This document shows, one piece after another, positions 35,581 to 44,830 of a DNA stretch of 64,000 nucleotides. The stretch's first letter is position 1. Every line of letters begins with the position of its first letter. The translations under genes and the position numbers were made by a program. Below the pieces are notes generated by a model. It had not been told where the DNA came from. It searched no databases and saw nothing but the letters and a program-made list of their open reading frames with translations. The stretch covers positions 353,720 through 417,719 of the forward strand of contig NZ_JALJCJ010000003.1 in NCBI RefSeq assembly GCF_022899935.1, written 5' to 3'. This DNA is from Shinella curvata (GTDB lineage Bacteria; Pseudomonadota; Alphaproteobacteria; Rhizobiales; Rhizobiaceae).

Positions 35581-36732
35581 TCAGTCGGCGTTTGCCTTGC
35601 CGGCCTGCTGCTCCGGCACCTTCTCGCGATCAGCGGCAACGTTTACCGCCTCGCCCTCCGGCCGGCGCTCGCGGCGGCGTACCGAGCCGGCGCGCTTGCG
35701 GGTGACACGCACGCGCTTCACGCGGCGCGGATCGGCATCGAGCACATGGAATTCGAAACCCGGCACGGCCTGAACGACCTCGCCACGCACCGGAATACGG
35801 CCCAGCGAGGCGAAGATCAGGCCGCCGAGCGTATCGGCATCTTCCAGCTGTTCGCGAATGTCGAAATCCGGGCCGATGGCTTCGGCCAGCTCTTCCAGCT
35901 CGACACGGGCATCGGCGATAAACACGTCGTCGCTGACGCGCTGAATCATCGCTTCTTCATCGTCGTGCTCGTCCTCGATATCGCCGACGACCATCTCGAC
36001 GATGTCTTCCAGCGAGGCGAGGCCATCCGTGCCGCCATATTCGTCGATGACGAGCGCCATCTGGGTACGGTCGGCCTGCATGCGCGCCATCAGGTCGGCG
36101 GCGAGCATGGACGGCGGCACGAACAGAACCTGGCGGATGATGCCCGCTTCGGCGACGGTTTTCGAGAGATCGACACGACCGAGGTCGAATTCGGCTTTTG
36201 GCGCGCGGGCGGGCTTTTCCCCGTTGGCGGGCGCAGCCTTGGCGCCGGTGCGGCGCTTGTTGCGGGCCTGCTTGGTGACATAGGCGAGCAGGTCGCGGAT
36301 ATGCACCATGCCGCGCGGGTCATCGAGGCTTTCATTGTAGACCGGCATGCGCGAGCGGCCGGAATCCTCGAAGATCACCATCAGTTCGGCAATCGTGATG
36401 TCCTGATCGACGGCCTCGATATCGGCGCGCGGCACCATGACGTCCTCGACCCGCACTTCGCGGAAGCGGAGAATGTTGTGCAGCATCGCCCGCTCTTCGG
36501 GCAGGAAGGCCGGCTCGCCGCCGGTATCTTCCGTCATCAGGGCCTCGGCGAGGTCCTTGCGCAGCGTGGAGGCGCCCGTCATGCGCCAAAGCCGTGTCGC
36601 ACGGGACCAGAAGGATGTCCGGCCCCCGCTTTCCTGCTTTGGCGCGCTGCTACTACTGCCCGCCTCGTCCTGGCTTGAGGCATCCGCCTCGTGCTTTTCC
36701 GTCGTTGCCGACTGATTTCTGAAGTCGCTCAT
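35581..36732 (-). CDS. corC: CorC/HlyC-family CBS-domain protein
   Basis: A 383-residue protein from the ATG at 36732 (MSDFRNQSATTEK); an in-frame ATG at 36759 would overlap ybeY. After a polar N-terminus, two CBS domains are visible (VEDVMVPRADIEAVDQDITIAEL-type text: MVPRADIEAVDQD, then RMPVYNESLDDPRGMVHIRD and MALVIDEYGGTDGLASLEDIVE), followed by a C-terminal CorC/HlyC transporter-associated domain with DADTLGGLIFASLGRIPVRGE. No membrane helices are seen, unlike the longer family members. Proposed roles in the family are Mg/Co efflux or ion homeostasis. It is part of the phoH-ybeY-corC-lnt order conserved widely. Confidence 0.92.
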   Translation of the reverse strand: MSDFRNQSATTEKHEADASSQDEAGSSSSAPKQESGGRTSFWSRATRLWRMTGASTLRKDLAEALMTEDTGGEPAFLPEERAMLHNILRFREVRVEDVMVPRADIEAVDQDITIAELMVIFEDSGRSRMPVYNESLDDPRGMVHIRDLLAYVTKQARNKRRTGAKAAPANGEKPARAPKAEFDLGRVDLSKTVAEAGIIRQVLFVPPSMLAADLMARMQADRTQMALVIDEYGGTDGLASLEDIVEMVVGDIEDEHDDEEAMIQRVSDDVFIADARVELEELAEAIGPDFDIREQLEDADTLGGLIFASLGRIPVRGEVVQAVPGFEFHVLDADPRRVKRVRVTRKRAGSVRRRERRPEGEAVNVAADREKVPEQQAGKANAD

Positions 36733-36745
36733 TGGTCCAAACTGG

Positions 36746-37252
36746 TTAATCGGGGTCATCCCCGTAGGGGTCAGATAGGCCAAGCCCGGCAAGAATGCGA
36801 GTCTCGAGCCCCTCCATTTTTTCCGCTTCCTCGTCTTCCATGTGATCATAGCCGAAGAGATGCAGAAATCCATGCACCATGAGATGCGTGAGATGGTCGT
36901 CGAAGGACTTGCCGAGTTCGGCTGCCTCGCGGATCAATGTTTCCTCCGCGAAGATGATGTCGCCAAGCATCGGACCCGGCATTTTCCCTGGTGTCACCGG
37001 GAAGGCGGGGAAGGACAGAACGTTGGTCGGCTTGTCCTGGCTGCGCCATTCCGCATTGATACCGCGGATTTCGGCATCATTGGTGAAGACAAGGGACACT
37101 TCCGGCGCCCCCGTCTCGGGGAAGGGCTGCTTTTCCGTCTTGCGCAGATAGTCCGCGGCGGCACCGAGCACGCGCGCGCTCATTTCGGCGAGGCGTTCTT
37201 CGGAGGGCCACTGGCCCTCCTCTATGGAAATCTGGATATCGAGGTCGCTCAT
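36746..37252 (-). CDS. ybeY: Endoribonuclease YbeY
   Basis: A 168-residue metal-dependent RNase that takes part in 16S rRNA 3' end maturation and ribosome quality control. The zinc motif is at HLMVHGFLHLFGYDHMEDEE (H-x3-H-x5-H), and LSLVFTNDAEI / INAEWRSQDKPTNVLSFP match the family core. It starts 15 bases after phoH and ends 13 bases before corC, on the same strand. Confidence 0.97.
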   Translation of the reverse strand: MSDLDIQISIEEGQWPSEERLAEMSARVLGAAADYLRKTEKQPFPETGAPEVSLVFTNDAEIRGINAEWRSQDKPTNVLSFPAFPVTPGKMPGPMLGDIIFAEETLIREAAELGKSFDDHLTHLMVHGFLHLFGYDHMEDEEAEKMEGLETRILAGLGLSDPYGDDPD

Positions 37253-37267
37253 AAGGATCGGGACCGC

Positions 37268-38302
37268 TCAGCGGTCGGTCTGCTCGCTTTCGTCCTGCAC
37301 AGCGGTCGTGGCTTCATAGGCCCGGACGATGCGGGCGACCATCGGGTGGCGCACCACGTCAACGTCCTTGAAGCGCACCACGGAAACGCCTTCGACCCCC
37401 TTGAGGATCTGCAACGCTTCGACGAGGCCGGATTTCACACCGCGCGGCAGGTCGACCTGGCTCGGATCGCCGGTAACGATCATGCGGCCGTTTTCGCCAA
37501 GACGCGTCAGGAACATCTTCATCTGCATCGACGTCGTGTTCTGCGCCTCGTCGAGGATGACGGCGGCGTTGGCGAGCGTGCGGCCGCGCATGAAGGCGAG
37601 CGGCGCGATTTCGATGACGCCGGCGGTGATGGCGCGTTCGACCTTGTCGCCAGGCATCATGTCGTAGAGCGCGTCATAGAGCGGTCGCAGATAGGGATCG
37701 ACCTTCTCCTTCATGTCGCCGGGCAGGAAGCCGAGGCGCTCGCCGGCTTCGACGGCCGGGCGCGACAGGATGATACGGTCGACCGCGCCGCGCTCCAGCA
37801 GCTGTGCGGCATGGGCGACGGCAAGATAGGTCTTGCCCGTGCCGGCCGGGCCGACGCCGAAGACCAGCTCGGAACGCTCCAGGGCGCGGATATAGGTATC
37901 CTGCGTCGGCGTGCGGGCGACGATGGTCTTCTTGCGGGTGGAGATCTGCGACATGGTGAGCTTGGCCTTGCGCTCCATGGTCGGCAGCGAAAGCTGATCG
38001 TCGGCGGCGATCGCCATGCGGATCGCGCCCTCCACGTCGGACACCTCGATCGAGCCGCCCTTCTGGAGACGGTCATAGAGATAGTCTAGCGCGCGGCGGG
38101 CCTGGTTGGTGGCAACCACGTCACCAGAAATGGAAACGGAGTTACCCCTGGCACGCGCGTCGATGTGGAGACGTTGCTCGAGCAGCTTCAGATGCTGGTC
38201 GAACTGTCCGAAGAGCTCGCTTGCGTATCGATTGTTCTCGAAAGTGAGCACGAATTGATTGGCGTCGGTCTCTTTTTTCGACTGGCGCGGCGAGGACGTC
38301 AT
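37268..38302 (-). CDS. phoH: PhoH-family ATPase
   Basis: A 344-residue cytoplasmic ATPase. I chose the ATG at 38302 (MTSSPRQSKKETDANQFVL) because it follows miaB without overlap; the frame continues upstream to 38443. The PhoH core has Walker A FGVGPAGTGKTYLAVA and Walker B VILDEAQNTT, plus MTRLGENGRMIVTGDPSQVDLP-like text (split: TRLGENGRMIVTGDPSQ). An N-terminal KH-like region precedes it. It is conserved next to ybeY, which suggests a joint role in RNA metabolism. Confidence 0.95.
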   Translation of the reverse strand: MTSSPRQSKKETDANQFVLTFENNRYASELFGQFDQHLKLLEQRLHIDARARGNSVSISGDVVATNQARRALDYLYDRLQKGGSIEVSDVEGAIRMAIAADDQLSLPTMERKAKLTMSQISTRKKTIVARTPTQDTYIRALERSELVFGVGPAGTGKTYLAVAHAAQLLERGAVDRIILSRPAVEAGERLGFLPGDMKEKVDPYLRPLYDALYDMMPGDKVERAITAGVIEIAPLAFMRGRTLANAAVILDEAQNTTSMQMKMFLTRLGENGRMIVTGDPSQVDLPRGVKSGLVEALQILKGVEGVSVVRFKDVDVVRHPMVARIVRAYEATTAVQDESEQTDR

Positions 38303-38348
38303 CAGTTCGTGTCCGTTCAAGCGGTCAAGCTCCTTGTCGATCCGCCCC

Positions 38349-39740
38349 TCACCCGATCGCTTCCGCGAAGAGGCTGTTGGGCCCGGCATCGGTGATTCGT
38401 ACCCGTATAATGTCACCGATTTCAGAACCTTTTGCATCAACATTCACAGGCTGCAGCCAGGGCGAGCGGCCCACGAGCTGGCCGGGCATGCGGCCAGGCT
38501 TCTCCAGAAGCAGGTCGATCTCCTTGCCGATGCAGCCCACCGCGAACTCCCGTTGCTGGCGGAACAGCAAAGCCTGCAATCTTTCAAGGCGTTCGGACTT
38601 CACGCTCTCATCGACATGGCCGCCCATCTCGGCACCGGGCGTGCCGGGACGGATGGAATATTTGAACGAAAATGCCTGTGCATAACCAACGGCCTCGATG
38701 AGACGCATCGTGTCTTCGAAGTCCTCGTCCGTCTCTCCGGGGAAACCGACGATGAAATCGCCCGAGATGGCGAGGTCGGGCTGGACGGCGCGGATGCGTT
38801 CGATGAGGGCGATGTATTCGGCTGCCGTATGGCGTCGGTTCATGGCCTTCAGGATACGGTCGGAGCCGGACTGCACCGGCAGATGCAGATAGGGCATCAG
38901 CTTGGGCAGGTCGCGATGCGCCTCGACCAGCCGGTCATCCATGTCGCGCGGATGGCTCGTCGTGTAGCGCAGGCGCGCAAGACCTTCGATTTCGGCGAGC
39001 CGACAGAGGAGATCGCCGAGGCTCCATTCGGTGCCGTCAGGACCGAGGCCGTGCCAGGCATTCACGTTCTGGCCGAGCAGCGTGATTTCGCGCACACCGC
39101 CTTCGACGAGGCGCTCGGCCTCGGCGACGATCTGCGCGACGGGGCGAGAGACCTCCGAGCCGCGTGTATAGGGCACCACGCAGAAGGTGCAGAATTTATC
39201 GCAGCCTTCCTGCACGGTAAGAAACGCGGTGACGCCGCGAGCACGCGTCTTGGCCTTTTCCGGTGCGGGAAGATGTTCGAACTTGTCTTCGATCGCATAA
39301 TCCGTCTCGACGACACGCTCGCCGCCCTTGGCGCGGCGCAGCGCCTCGGGCAGCCGATGATAGGTCTGCGGACCGATGACGAGATCGACGGCCGGCGCGC
39401 GGCGCAGGATTTCCTTGCCTTCCGCCTGGGCGACGCAGCCGGTGACGCCGATCACCATCTCGCGGCCGTCCCTGGCGCGGGCCTTCTTCATGTCGCGCAG
39501 ACGGCCCAGTTCGGAATAGACCTTTTCCGCCGCCTTCTCGCGGATATGACAGGTATTGAGGAGAACGAGGTCGGCCTCTTCCAGAACCTCCGTCGCCTCA
39601 TAACCGTCCTTCGACAGGGCGTCGGTCATGCGCTCGCTGTCGTAGACGTTCATCTGACAGCCATAGGTCTTCACAAAGACCTTTCGGGTGTTCGGCGTGG
39701 CCACGGGGGCTTCGGGCAGGGAAAGGGACTGTTCGCTCAT
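38349..39740 (-). CDS. miaB: tRNA-2-methylthio-N6-dimethylallyladenosine synthase MiaB
   Basis: A radical-SAM methylthiotransferase of about 463 residues that completes ms2i6A37 in tRNA. The N-terminal UPF0004 domain has [23 protein letters not shown] and [10 protein letters not shown] with the three cluster Cys. The radical-SAM motif is [16 protein letters not shown] (C-x3-C-x2-C), and a C-terminal TRAM domain is present. The ATG at 39740 (MSEQSLSL) is preferred over 39752. It lies downstream of olsA and upstream of phoH on the same strand. Confidence 0.97.
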   Translation of the reverse strand: MSEQSLSLPEAPVATPNTRKVFVKTYGCQMNVYDSERMTDALSKDGYEATEVLEEADLVLLNTCHIREKAAEKVYSELGRLRDMKKARARDGREMVIGVTGCVAQAEGKEILRRAPAVDLVIGPQTYHRLPEALRRAKGGERVVETDYAIEDKFEHLPAPEKAKTRARGVTAFLTVQEGCDKFCTFCVVPYTRGSEVSRPVAQIVAEAERLVEGGVREITLLGQNVNAWHGLGPDGTEWSLGDLLCRLAEIEGLARLRYTTSHPRDMDDRLVEAHRDLPKLMPYLHLPVQSGSDRILKAMNRRHTAAEYIALIERIRAVQPDLAISGDFIVGFPGETDEDFEDTMRLIEAVGYAQAFSFKYSIRPGTPGAEMGGHVDESVKSERLERLQALLFRQQREFAVGCIGKEIDLLLEKPGRMPGQLVGRSPWLQPVNVDAKGSEIGDIIRVRITDAGPNSLFAEAIG

Positions 39741-39820
39741 GGCCGCTTCCATAGTGGAAAAGTCCTCGAATTTGAAGTGTCTCTTTGTTTGGCACGCCCG
39801 GACGCAAAACTGCTGCGCGC

Positions 39821-40609
39821 TTATCTGCCGCGCAGCCGCGCACCCAGCATGGCGCGGATGCGCGTCTCGACTTCGCGGCTCACCTGCTTGCGGTTGCTCG
39901 CCCGCGAATAGTCCACCCGCTCGCCGAAATCGACATCCACATCGACCGCACCCTCGCGCATCACACCGAGCAGGTGCGGCCCGAGCGCGATATCACCCGG
40001 CCAGGCGGCGAGCGGCCGGTGGAAGCGGCCCATCGCCATGCCGTGCACGCCGGTATAGGCAATCGAGACCGGCTGGATGAACACGACGCCATCGGGCGCA
40101 TGCGGCACGGCCGAGGCGGCGGCGCCGAACAGTGAGGTCTTGATCTCCATCAGGCGGTTGCCGTCGGAGGTCGTGCCCTCCGGGAAGAGCACAATGATCT
40201 CGCCGGCCGTCAGGCGTTCGGCAATCTCGTTCACCTGATCGCCCGTCTTCTGGCGCTGCTCGCGCTCGACGAAGATCGTCGCCTGCAGGCGGGCGAGCAG
40301 GCCGAAGACCGGCCAGCCGCGCACCTCGGCCTTGGCGATATACGCAACATCGGCCACCGAGCCGAGCACCAGGATATCCTTCCAGGAGGCGTGGTTGGCG
40401 GCAAGCAGCAGCGGCCGCTTCGGCTCGAGCGTGCCATGCACGCGCACGCGCAGGCCGAGCGCCCAGCAGGCGACGCGATGCCACAGGCGTGGCAGGCGGC
40501 GGCGAATTTTGAGATTGAAGCGCAGGCCGACGAGCTGGATCGGCAGCAATACGAGCGTGACCGTGACAAGCACGGTGAGGGCGATGGCAATGCGCAGCCA
40601 GGTGATCAA
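39821..40609 (-). CDS. olsA: Lyso-ornithine lipid acyltransferase OlsA / PlsC family
   Basis: A 262-residue acyltransferase with an N-terminal membrane helix (about 5-27). PlsC-family motifs are NHASWKDIL (H-x4-D) and FPEGTTSDG (motif III). It would transfer an acyl chain from acyl-ACP onto lyso-ornithine lipid to make ornithine lipid; a role on lysophosphatidic acid cannot be excluded from sequence alone. The OlsA name rests on my memory that the S. meliloti gene beside miaB is olsA, and on olsB being present in the same window at 55114-55992. Confidence 0.85.
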   Translation of the reverse strand: MITWLRIAIALTVLVTVTLVLLPIQLVGLRFNLKIRRRLPRLWHRVACWALGLRVRVHGTLEPKRPLLLAANHASWKDILVLGSVADVAYIAKAEVRGWPVFGLLARLQATIFVEREQRQKTGDQVNEIAERLTAGEIIVLFPEGTTSDGNRLMEIKTSLFGAAASAVPHAPDGVVFIQPVSIAYTGVHGMAMGRFHRPLAAWPGDIALGPHLLGVMREGAVDVDVDFGERVDYSRASNRKQVSREVETRIRAMLGARLRGR

Positions 40610-40651
40610 GCGCTCACCGGTCCATGATCAGGGGGAGAGTGGCGATGCGCC

Positions 40652-41077
40652 TCACTCGCCCTCCTTGAGGGGAATGCCATAGAGTTCCAGCCGATGGCCG
40701 ACGAGCTTGAAACCGTGCTCGCGGGCGATACGCTCCTGCAATGCCTCGATTTCGGGCGAATGGAATTCGATGACCTGGCCGTGTTTCAGGTCGATCAGAT
40801 GATCGTGATGTTCGTCCGGCACCGTCTCATAGCGCGAGCGGCCATCGCGGAAATCGTGGCGCTCGATGATGCCGGCATCCTCGAAGAGTTTGACGGTGCG
40901 ATAGACGGTGGAGATGGAAATGCGCGAATCGACGGCGGACGAACGGCGGTAGAGTTCCTCGACATCGGGATGATCGGCAGAGGATTCGAGCACGCGCGCG
41001 ATCACGCGGCGCTGCTCGGTCATGCGCATGCCGCGCTCGACACAAAGCTCTTCCAGCGATTTTTCCGCGTCCGCCAT
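40652..41077 (-). CDS. mur: Fur-family manganese/iron regulator, Mur type
   Basis: A 141-residue metalloregulator with a winged-helix domain (GMRMTEQRRVIARVLESS, SRISISTVYRTVKLFEDAGII) and a C-terminal dimerisation/metal domain starting YETVPDEHHDHLIDL. The region where Fur normally has C-x2-C reads DLKHGQV, so the structural zinc Cys pair is absent, as in rhizobial Mur proteins. In Rhizobium and Sinorhizobium this protein represses manganese uptake genes under Mn sufficiency. It lies 42 bases from olsA and 36 from rimI. Confidence 0.93.
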   Translation of the reverse strand: MADAEKSLEELCVERGMRMTEQRRVIARVLESSADHPDVEELYRRSSAVDSRISISTVYRTVKLFEDAGIIERHDFRDGRSRYETVPDEHHDHLIDLKHGQVIEFHSPEIEALQERIAREHGFKLVGHRLELYGIPLKEGE

Positions 41078-41113
41078 ACCGTCTGCCCTTCTCTTGTCGC
41101 CCCCGCTAGGGGA

Positions 41114-41608
41114 CTAGCGAAGATCGCGCCGCATGACAAGCGCCGAGGAACGGCTGCCATCGGGGGCGGCATAATAGGCCTTGCGCTCACCGGCCTTGAC
41201 GAAACCGAGCTTGCCGTAGAGGCCGCGCGCGGCATGATTCACTTCGTCGACCTCGAGAAAAACATCCTCCGCGCCGCGCATCTTGGCTTCGCGCAGCGCG
41301 GCGAGCATCAGGCGCCAGCCAAGGCCCGACCGGCCGAAGCGCTGATCCACGCTGATCGTCAGAATTTCCGCTTCGCCTGCCGCAGCACGCGCGAGAACGA
41401 AACCGCCGGCGGTACGGCCAAGCACGCCCTGCTTCACCGCCAGAAAGCCGAAAACCGGCTCCTGCGACAGCAGCGAATGGAATTCGCCGTCATTCCACGG
41501 CTGGGGAAACCGCAACTGGTGCAGCGTCGCGGCCAGACCGGCGTCGGCGGTCTCGAGCGGAAAGATTTCGAAGGCGGGCTTGCGGGTGAAATAGTCGCTC
41601 AGGGACAT
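41114..41608 (-). CDS. rimI: Ribosomal protein S18-alanine N-acetyltransferase RimI
   Basis: A 164-residue GNAT acetyltransferase beginning MSLSDYFTRKPAFEIF. The acetyl-CoA site is VDQRFGRSGLGWRLM (R-x2-G-x-G type), followed by DVFLEVDEVNHAARGLYGKLGF, a classic RimI stretch. It starts four bases after tsaB. The pairing with tsaB is common in proteobacteria. The exact acceptor cannot be read from sequence. Confidence 0.92.
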   Translation of the reverse strand: MSLSDYFTRKPAFEIFPLETADAGLAATLHQLRFPQPWNDGEFHSLLSQEPVFGFLAVKQGVLGRTAGGFVLARAAAGEAEILTISVDQRFGRSGLGWRLMLAALREAKMRGAEDVFLEVDEVNHAARGLYGKLGFVKAGERKAYYAAPDGSRSSALVMRRDLR

Positions 41609-41612
41609 GGCA

Positions 41613-42263
41613 TCAAGCTCGGCGGATCGCGAAACCCGCCTGCGGCTTGGCATCGGGACCGCGCAGATAGAGCGGCTTCGGCAGATGGTTTTGTGGATCG
41701 AGGCGGGCGCCGAGGCGAGCGACGGTGACGATATCCACTCCGTCCGTCTCCGCTGCCGCACCTTCACGCAGCAGGGCCGAAGCCGAACCGGCGATATCGC
41801 CATCATGCGCCTGTGCGATGGCGCGCGCCTCTTCAACGGTAGCAATGGCCGGCGGCGTGGCTTCGTTGCCATCGGCCGCGAATGCCTGCCAGTAGACCTC
41901 GTCGCGCTTGGCATCGATCGCCACAAGCAGAGGGCCTTTTCGGCCAGCAGCCAGCGCCGAGAGCGTGCTCACACCGACAGCAGGAACGCCGAGCGCCAGC
42001 GCCAGACCGCGCGCGGCAGCAACGCCGACGCGGATGCCGGTGAAGGAACCGGGACCGATAGTGACGGCGATACGATCGACTGCAGGAAGATCGAGGCCGG
42101 CAGCCTCCAGCGCACCGTCGACGAATTCCATCAGCCGCTCGGCATGGCCGCGGCCGATATCCTCGCCGGCAGCGCCGAGCACAATATCCCGATTGGCATC
42201 ATAGAGGGCGGCCGAACAGCCGGTTCCCGCCGTATCGATCGCAAGGACGATCATGCCGGGCAC
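41613..42263 (-). CDS. tsaB: tRNA t6A37 threonylcarbamoyl transferase subunit TsaB
   Basis: A 216-residue partner of TsaD in making t6A37 on tRNA. The N-terminus MIVLAIDTAGTGCSAALYD and the later TIGPGSFTGIRVGVAAARGLAL are family signatures of this ASKHA-fold protein. It lacks the TsaD metal-binding His pair, as expected for TsaB. It is followed directly by rimI. tsaD itself is not in the window. Confidence 0.96.
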   Translation of the reverse strand: MPGMIVLAIDTAGTGCSAALYDANRDIVLGAAGEDIGRGHAERLMEFVDGALEAAGLDLPAVDRIAVTIGPGSFTGIRVGVAAARGLALALGVPAVGVSTLSALAAGRKGPLLVAIDAKRDEVYWQAFAADGNEATPPAIATVEEARAIAQAHDGDIAGSASALLREGAAAETDGVDIVTVARLGARLDPQNHLPKPLYLRGPDAKPQAGFAIRRA

Positions 42264-42284
42264 CTGCGACTTGCCGAGCGGACC

Positions 42285-42854
42285 TTATGCGACGGCTTCA
42301 ACTTCCTGCACTTCCGGTACGAAATGGCGAAGAAGGTTCTGTACGCCATGCTTGAGCGTCGCCGTCGAGGACGGGCAGCCGGAGCAGGCTCCCTTCATGT
42401 TGAGATAGACGACACCATCGCGGAAACCCTTGAAGGTGATGTCGCCACCGTCCTGGGCCACGGCCGGACGAACGCGCGTGTCGAGCAGTTCCTTGATGGT
42501 GGCAACGATGGTCTCGTCGCCTTCCTCGAAGAACTCGCCGTCGTCCTCGTCGCTGCCGCCGAAGGCGCCGCTGGCGAGGATCGGCTGGCCCGACATGAAG
42601 TGTTCCATGATGTTGCCGAGGATCGCCGGCTTCATATGCTGCCAGTCGGCATTGTCCTTGGTGACGGTGATGAAATCGTAGCCGAGGAACACGCCAGTGA
42701 CGCCGGGAACACCGAAAAGGCGGGCAGCGAGCGGGGATGCCGCACGCGCTTCCGTCTCGTCGCGGAACTCGGCCGTGCCGGTTTCCAGCACCACTTTGCC
42801 CGGCAGAAACTTCAGGGTCGACGGGTTCGGTGTCGATTCGGTCTGGATGAACAT
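42285..42854 (-). CDS. NifU/Nfu-type iron-sulfur cluster scaffold
   Basis: A 189-residue protein with an N-terminal Nfu domain (MFIQTESTPNPSTLKFLPG) and a C-terminal NifU-like domain holding the cluster-binding GACSGCPSS (C-x2-C) after VRPAVAQDGGDITF. The two-domain layout matches the Nfu proteins of alphaproteobacteria and mitochondria. It would carry and deliver Fe-S clusters to apo-enzymes, for example the radical-SAM protein MiaB in the same region, although that link is only inference. Confidence 0.95.
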   Translation of the reverse strand: MFIQTESTPNPSTLKFLPGKVVLETGTAEFRDETEARAASPLAARLFGVPGVTGVFLGYDFITVTKDNADWQHMKPAILGNIMEHFMSGQPILASGAFGGSDEDDGEFFEEGDETIVATIKELLDTRVRPAVAQDGGDITFKGFRDGVVYLNMKGACSGCPSSTATLKHGVQNLLRHFVPEVQEVEAVA

Positions 42855-42951
42855 GGTCTTCTCCGTCCGGCCAGACGCTGTCGTCAGCCAAAATCTTAGA
42901 ATGGTTCAAAAGAAGATAGGCGTTTTGGCGCCGCTCTTCAAGGCTGCGAAA

Positions 42952-43443
42952 TCAGCTCAGCGCGTCCAGTTCCTCGTCGCTCAACAGATCCGGGATCACC
43001 GTGACGGGGATCGGGAACGCGTGTGCACGGCTGGCGAGCGATGTGACCAGCGGCCCCGGCCCTTCCTTGGCGGAGCCTGCCGCGAGAACGAGGATCGCGA
43101 TGTCGCGATCCTCCTCGATCAGGCCGTTGATCGCCTCGCTCGCGACGCCCTCGCGGATCACCGTTTCCGGTTCGATGCCGATGGCTTCGCGAAGCGCCTG
43201 GCCGGCCTTGGCGAGCACAGCTTCCGCCGCCTCGCGCGCCTCCGCCCGCATGATCTCCTCGACTCCCAGCCATTGCTGGAAATCGCCATTGGCAATCACA
43301 TAGAGCAGCACGACGGCGCCATTGGAATTCTTCGCCCGCATTCCCGCATAGTGGACGGCGCGCTGGCATTCCGGCGTGTCGTCGATGACCGCCAGAAATT
43401 TCCGGCGGTGGCCTTCAAGGCGGGAAAGTCGTCGAGAAACCAT
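42952..43443 (-). CDS. Universal stress protein family
   Basis: A 163-residue cytoplasmic UspA-type protein. The fold signature is visible as FLAVIDDTPECQRAVHYAGMRA at the N-terminal strand and IAILVLAAGSAKEGPGPLV in the second half; the ATP-binding G-x2-G-x9-G pattern is not clearly conserved. It lies 36 bases downstream of trpS on the same strand. The role in stress is inferred from the family. Confidence 0.88.
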   Translation of the reverse strand: MVSRRLSRLEGHRRKFLAVIDDTPECQRAVHYAGMRAKNSNGAVVLLYVIANGDFQQWLGVEEIMRAEAREAAEAVLAKAGQALREAIGIEPETVIREGVASEAINGLIEEDRDIAILVLAAGSAKEGPGPLVTSLASRAHAFPIPVTVIPDLLSDEELDALS

Positions 43444-43479
43444 ATGGCCCCCTTATCTCAAGGACGTTTCGCGGCGACC

Positions 43480-44547
43480 TTACTGCACAAAACCGATGAT
43501 GTCGCGGACTTCCTTCATGGTTTTTTCCGCCCGCGCCCGCGCCCTTTCGCCGCCGTCCCTGAGGATCGCGTCGATATGGCTGGTGTCGTCCATCAGGCGG
43601 CGCATCTCGTCGGTGATCGGCGCGAGCACATTGACCGAGAGGTCGATCAGCGCCGGCTTGAAGGCCGAGAATTGCTGGCCGCCGAATTCGGCGAGCACGT
43701 CCGCCTTGGTCTTGTCCGACAGCGCAGCATAGATGCCGACGAGATTTTCGGCCTCCGGACGCCCCTTCAGGCCTTCGACTTCACTCGGAAGCGCGTCCGG
43801 ATCGGTCTTGGCCTTGCGGATTTTCTTGGAGATCGTGTCGGCATCGTCGGTGAGGTTGATGCGCGAGAGATCGGATGCGTCCGACTTCGACATCTTCTTG
43901 GTGCCATCACGCAGGCTCATGACGCGCGGCGCCGGGCCGCCGATCAGCGGTTCGACCATCGGGAAATAGGCATGGACAGGCTCTTCGCCCACGACGATGT
44001 CGACGCCGGTACCCGCCTTGCGGATATGGTCGCCGAAGTCGATGTTGAACTTCTGCGCGATGTCGCGGGTCAGCTCCAGATGCTGCTTCTGGTCGTCGCC
44101 GACGGGAACATGCGTTGCCCGGTAGACGAGGATGTCGGCGGCCATCAGGCTCGGATAGGCCAGCAGGCCGAGCGAGACCTGTTCGGCATTCTTGCCGCCC
44201 GTCTTGTCCTTGAACTGGGTCATGCGCTCCATCCAGCCGATGCGCGCGACGCAATTGAAGATCCAGGCGAGCTCGGAATGCTGCGGCACGGCGGACTGGT
44301 TGAAGACGATATGCTTCTTCGGGTCGATGCCCGAGGCGATGAAGGCTGCGGCGATCGAGCGGATCTGGCTCCGCATGTCCTCGTGCACCAGTTGCGCGGT
44401 CAGCGCGTGCAGATCGACGACGCAGTAGATGCAGTCGTTGTCTGCCTGCAGCGCCACGAACTTGCGGATCGCGCCGAGATAATTGCCGAGATGAAGATTG
44501 CCGGTCGGCTGGACGCCGGAGAAGACGAGAGGCTTGAATGCGCTCAT
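43480..44547 (-). CDS. trpS: Tryptophanyl-tRNA synthetase
   Basis: A 355-residue class I aminoacyl-tRNA synthetase. The HIGH-like motif is in [17 protein letters not shown] and the KMSKS motif is in [17 protein letters not shown]. Length fits bacterial TrpRS (330-360). It is the first gene of a minus-strand run and is separated from murJ by the plus-strand M15-like gene. Confidence 0.98.
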   Translation of the reverse strand: MSAFKPLVFSGVQPTGNLHLGNYLGAIRKFVALQADNDCIYCVVDLHALTAQLVHEDMRSQIRSIAAAFIASGIDPKKHIVFNQSAVPQHSELAWIFNCVARIGWMERMTQFKDKTGGKNAEQVSLGLLAYPSLMAADILVYRATHVPVGDDQKQHLELTRDIAQKFNIDFGDHIRKAGTGVDIVVGEEPVHAYFPMVEPLIGGPAPRVMSLRDGTKKMSKSDASDLSRINLTDDADTISKKIRKAKTDPDALPSEVEGLKGRPEAENLVGIYAALSDKTKADVLAEFGGQQFSAFKPALIDLSVNVLAPITDEMRRLMDDTSHIDAILRDGGERARARAEKTMKEVRDIIGFVQ

Positions 44548-44830
44548 GACGGTTTTCCTTCAGGCGGGTGGAGGGCCTGGTCCCTGTTGCACGAGCAATT
44601 CCGGTAAAAGTCCGATGCGGCCTCCCGGCCGGAACTGCGTAAGAAAATACGTGGCGCTTATGCACGCCACCGCAGTGCCGATCAAGGGGGCCGGGCCCCA
44701 GGGCTCGAGCGCATGAGAAAGCCCTTATAAAAGACATTTTCCGGTCGTTCCCTCCCCTCGGGGATTTGGAGGGGAAGGCCGGTCCCGATCGGCCGTTTTG
44801 TGACGAAGGGGCACAAGACGGAGTTGACCC

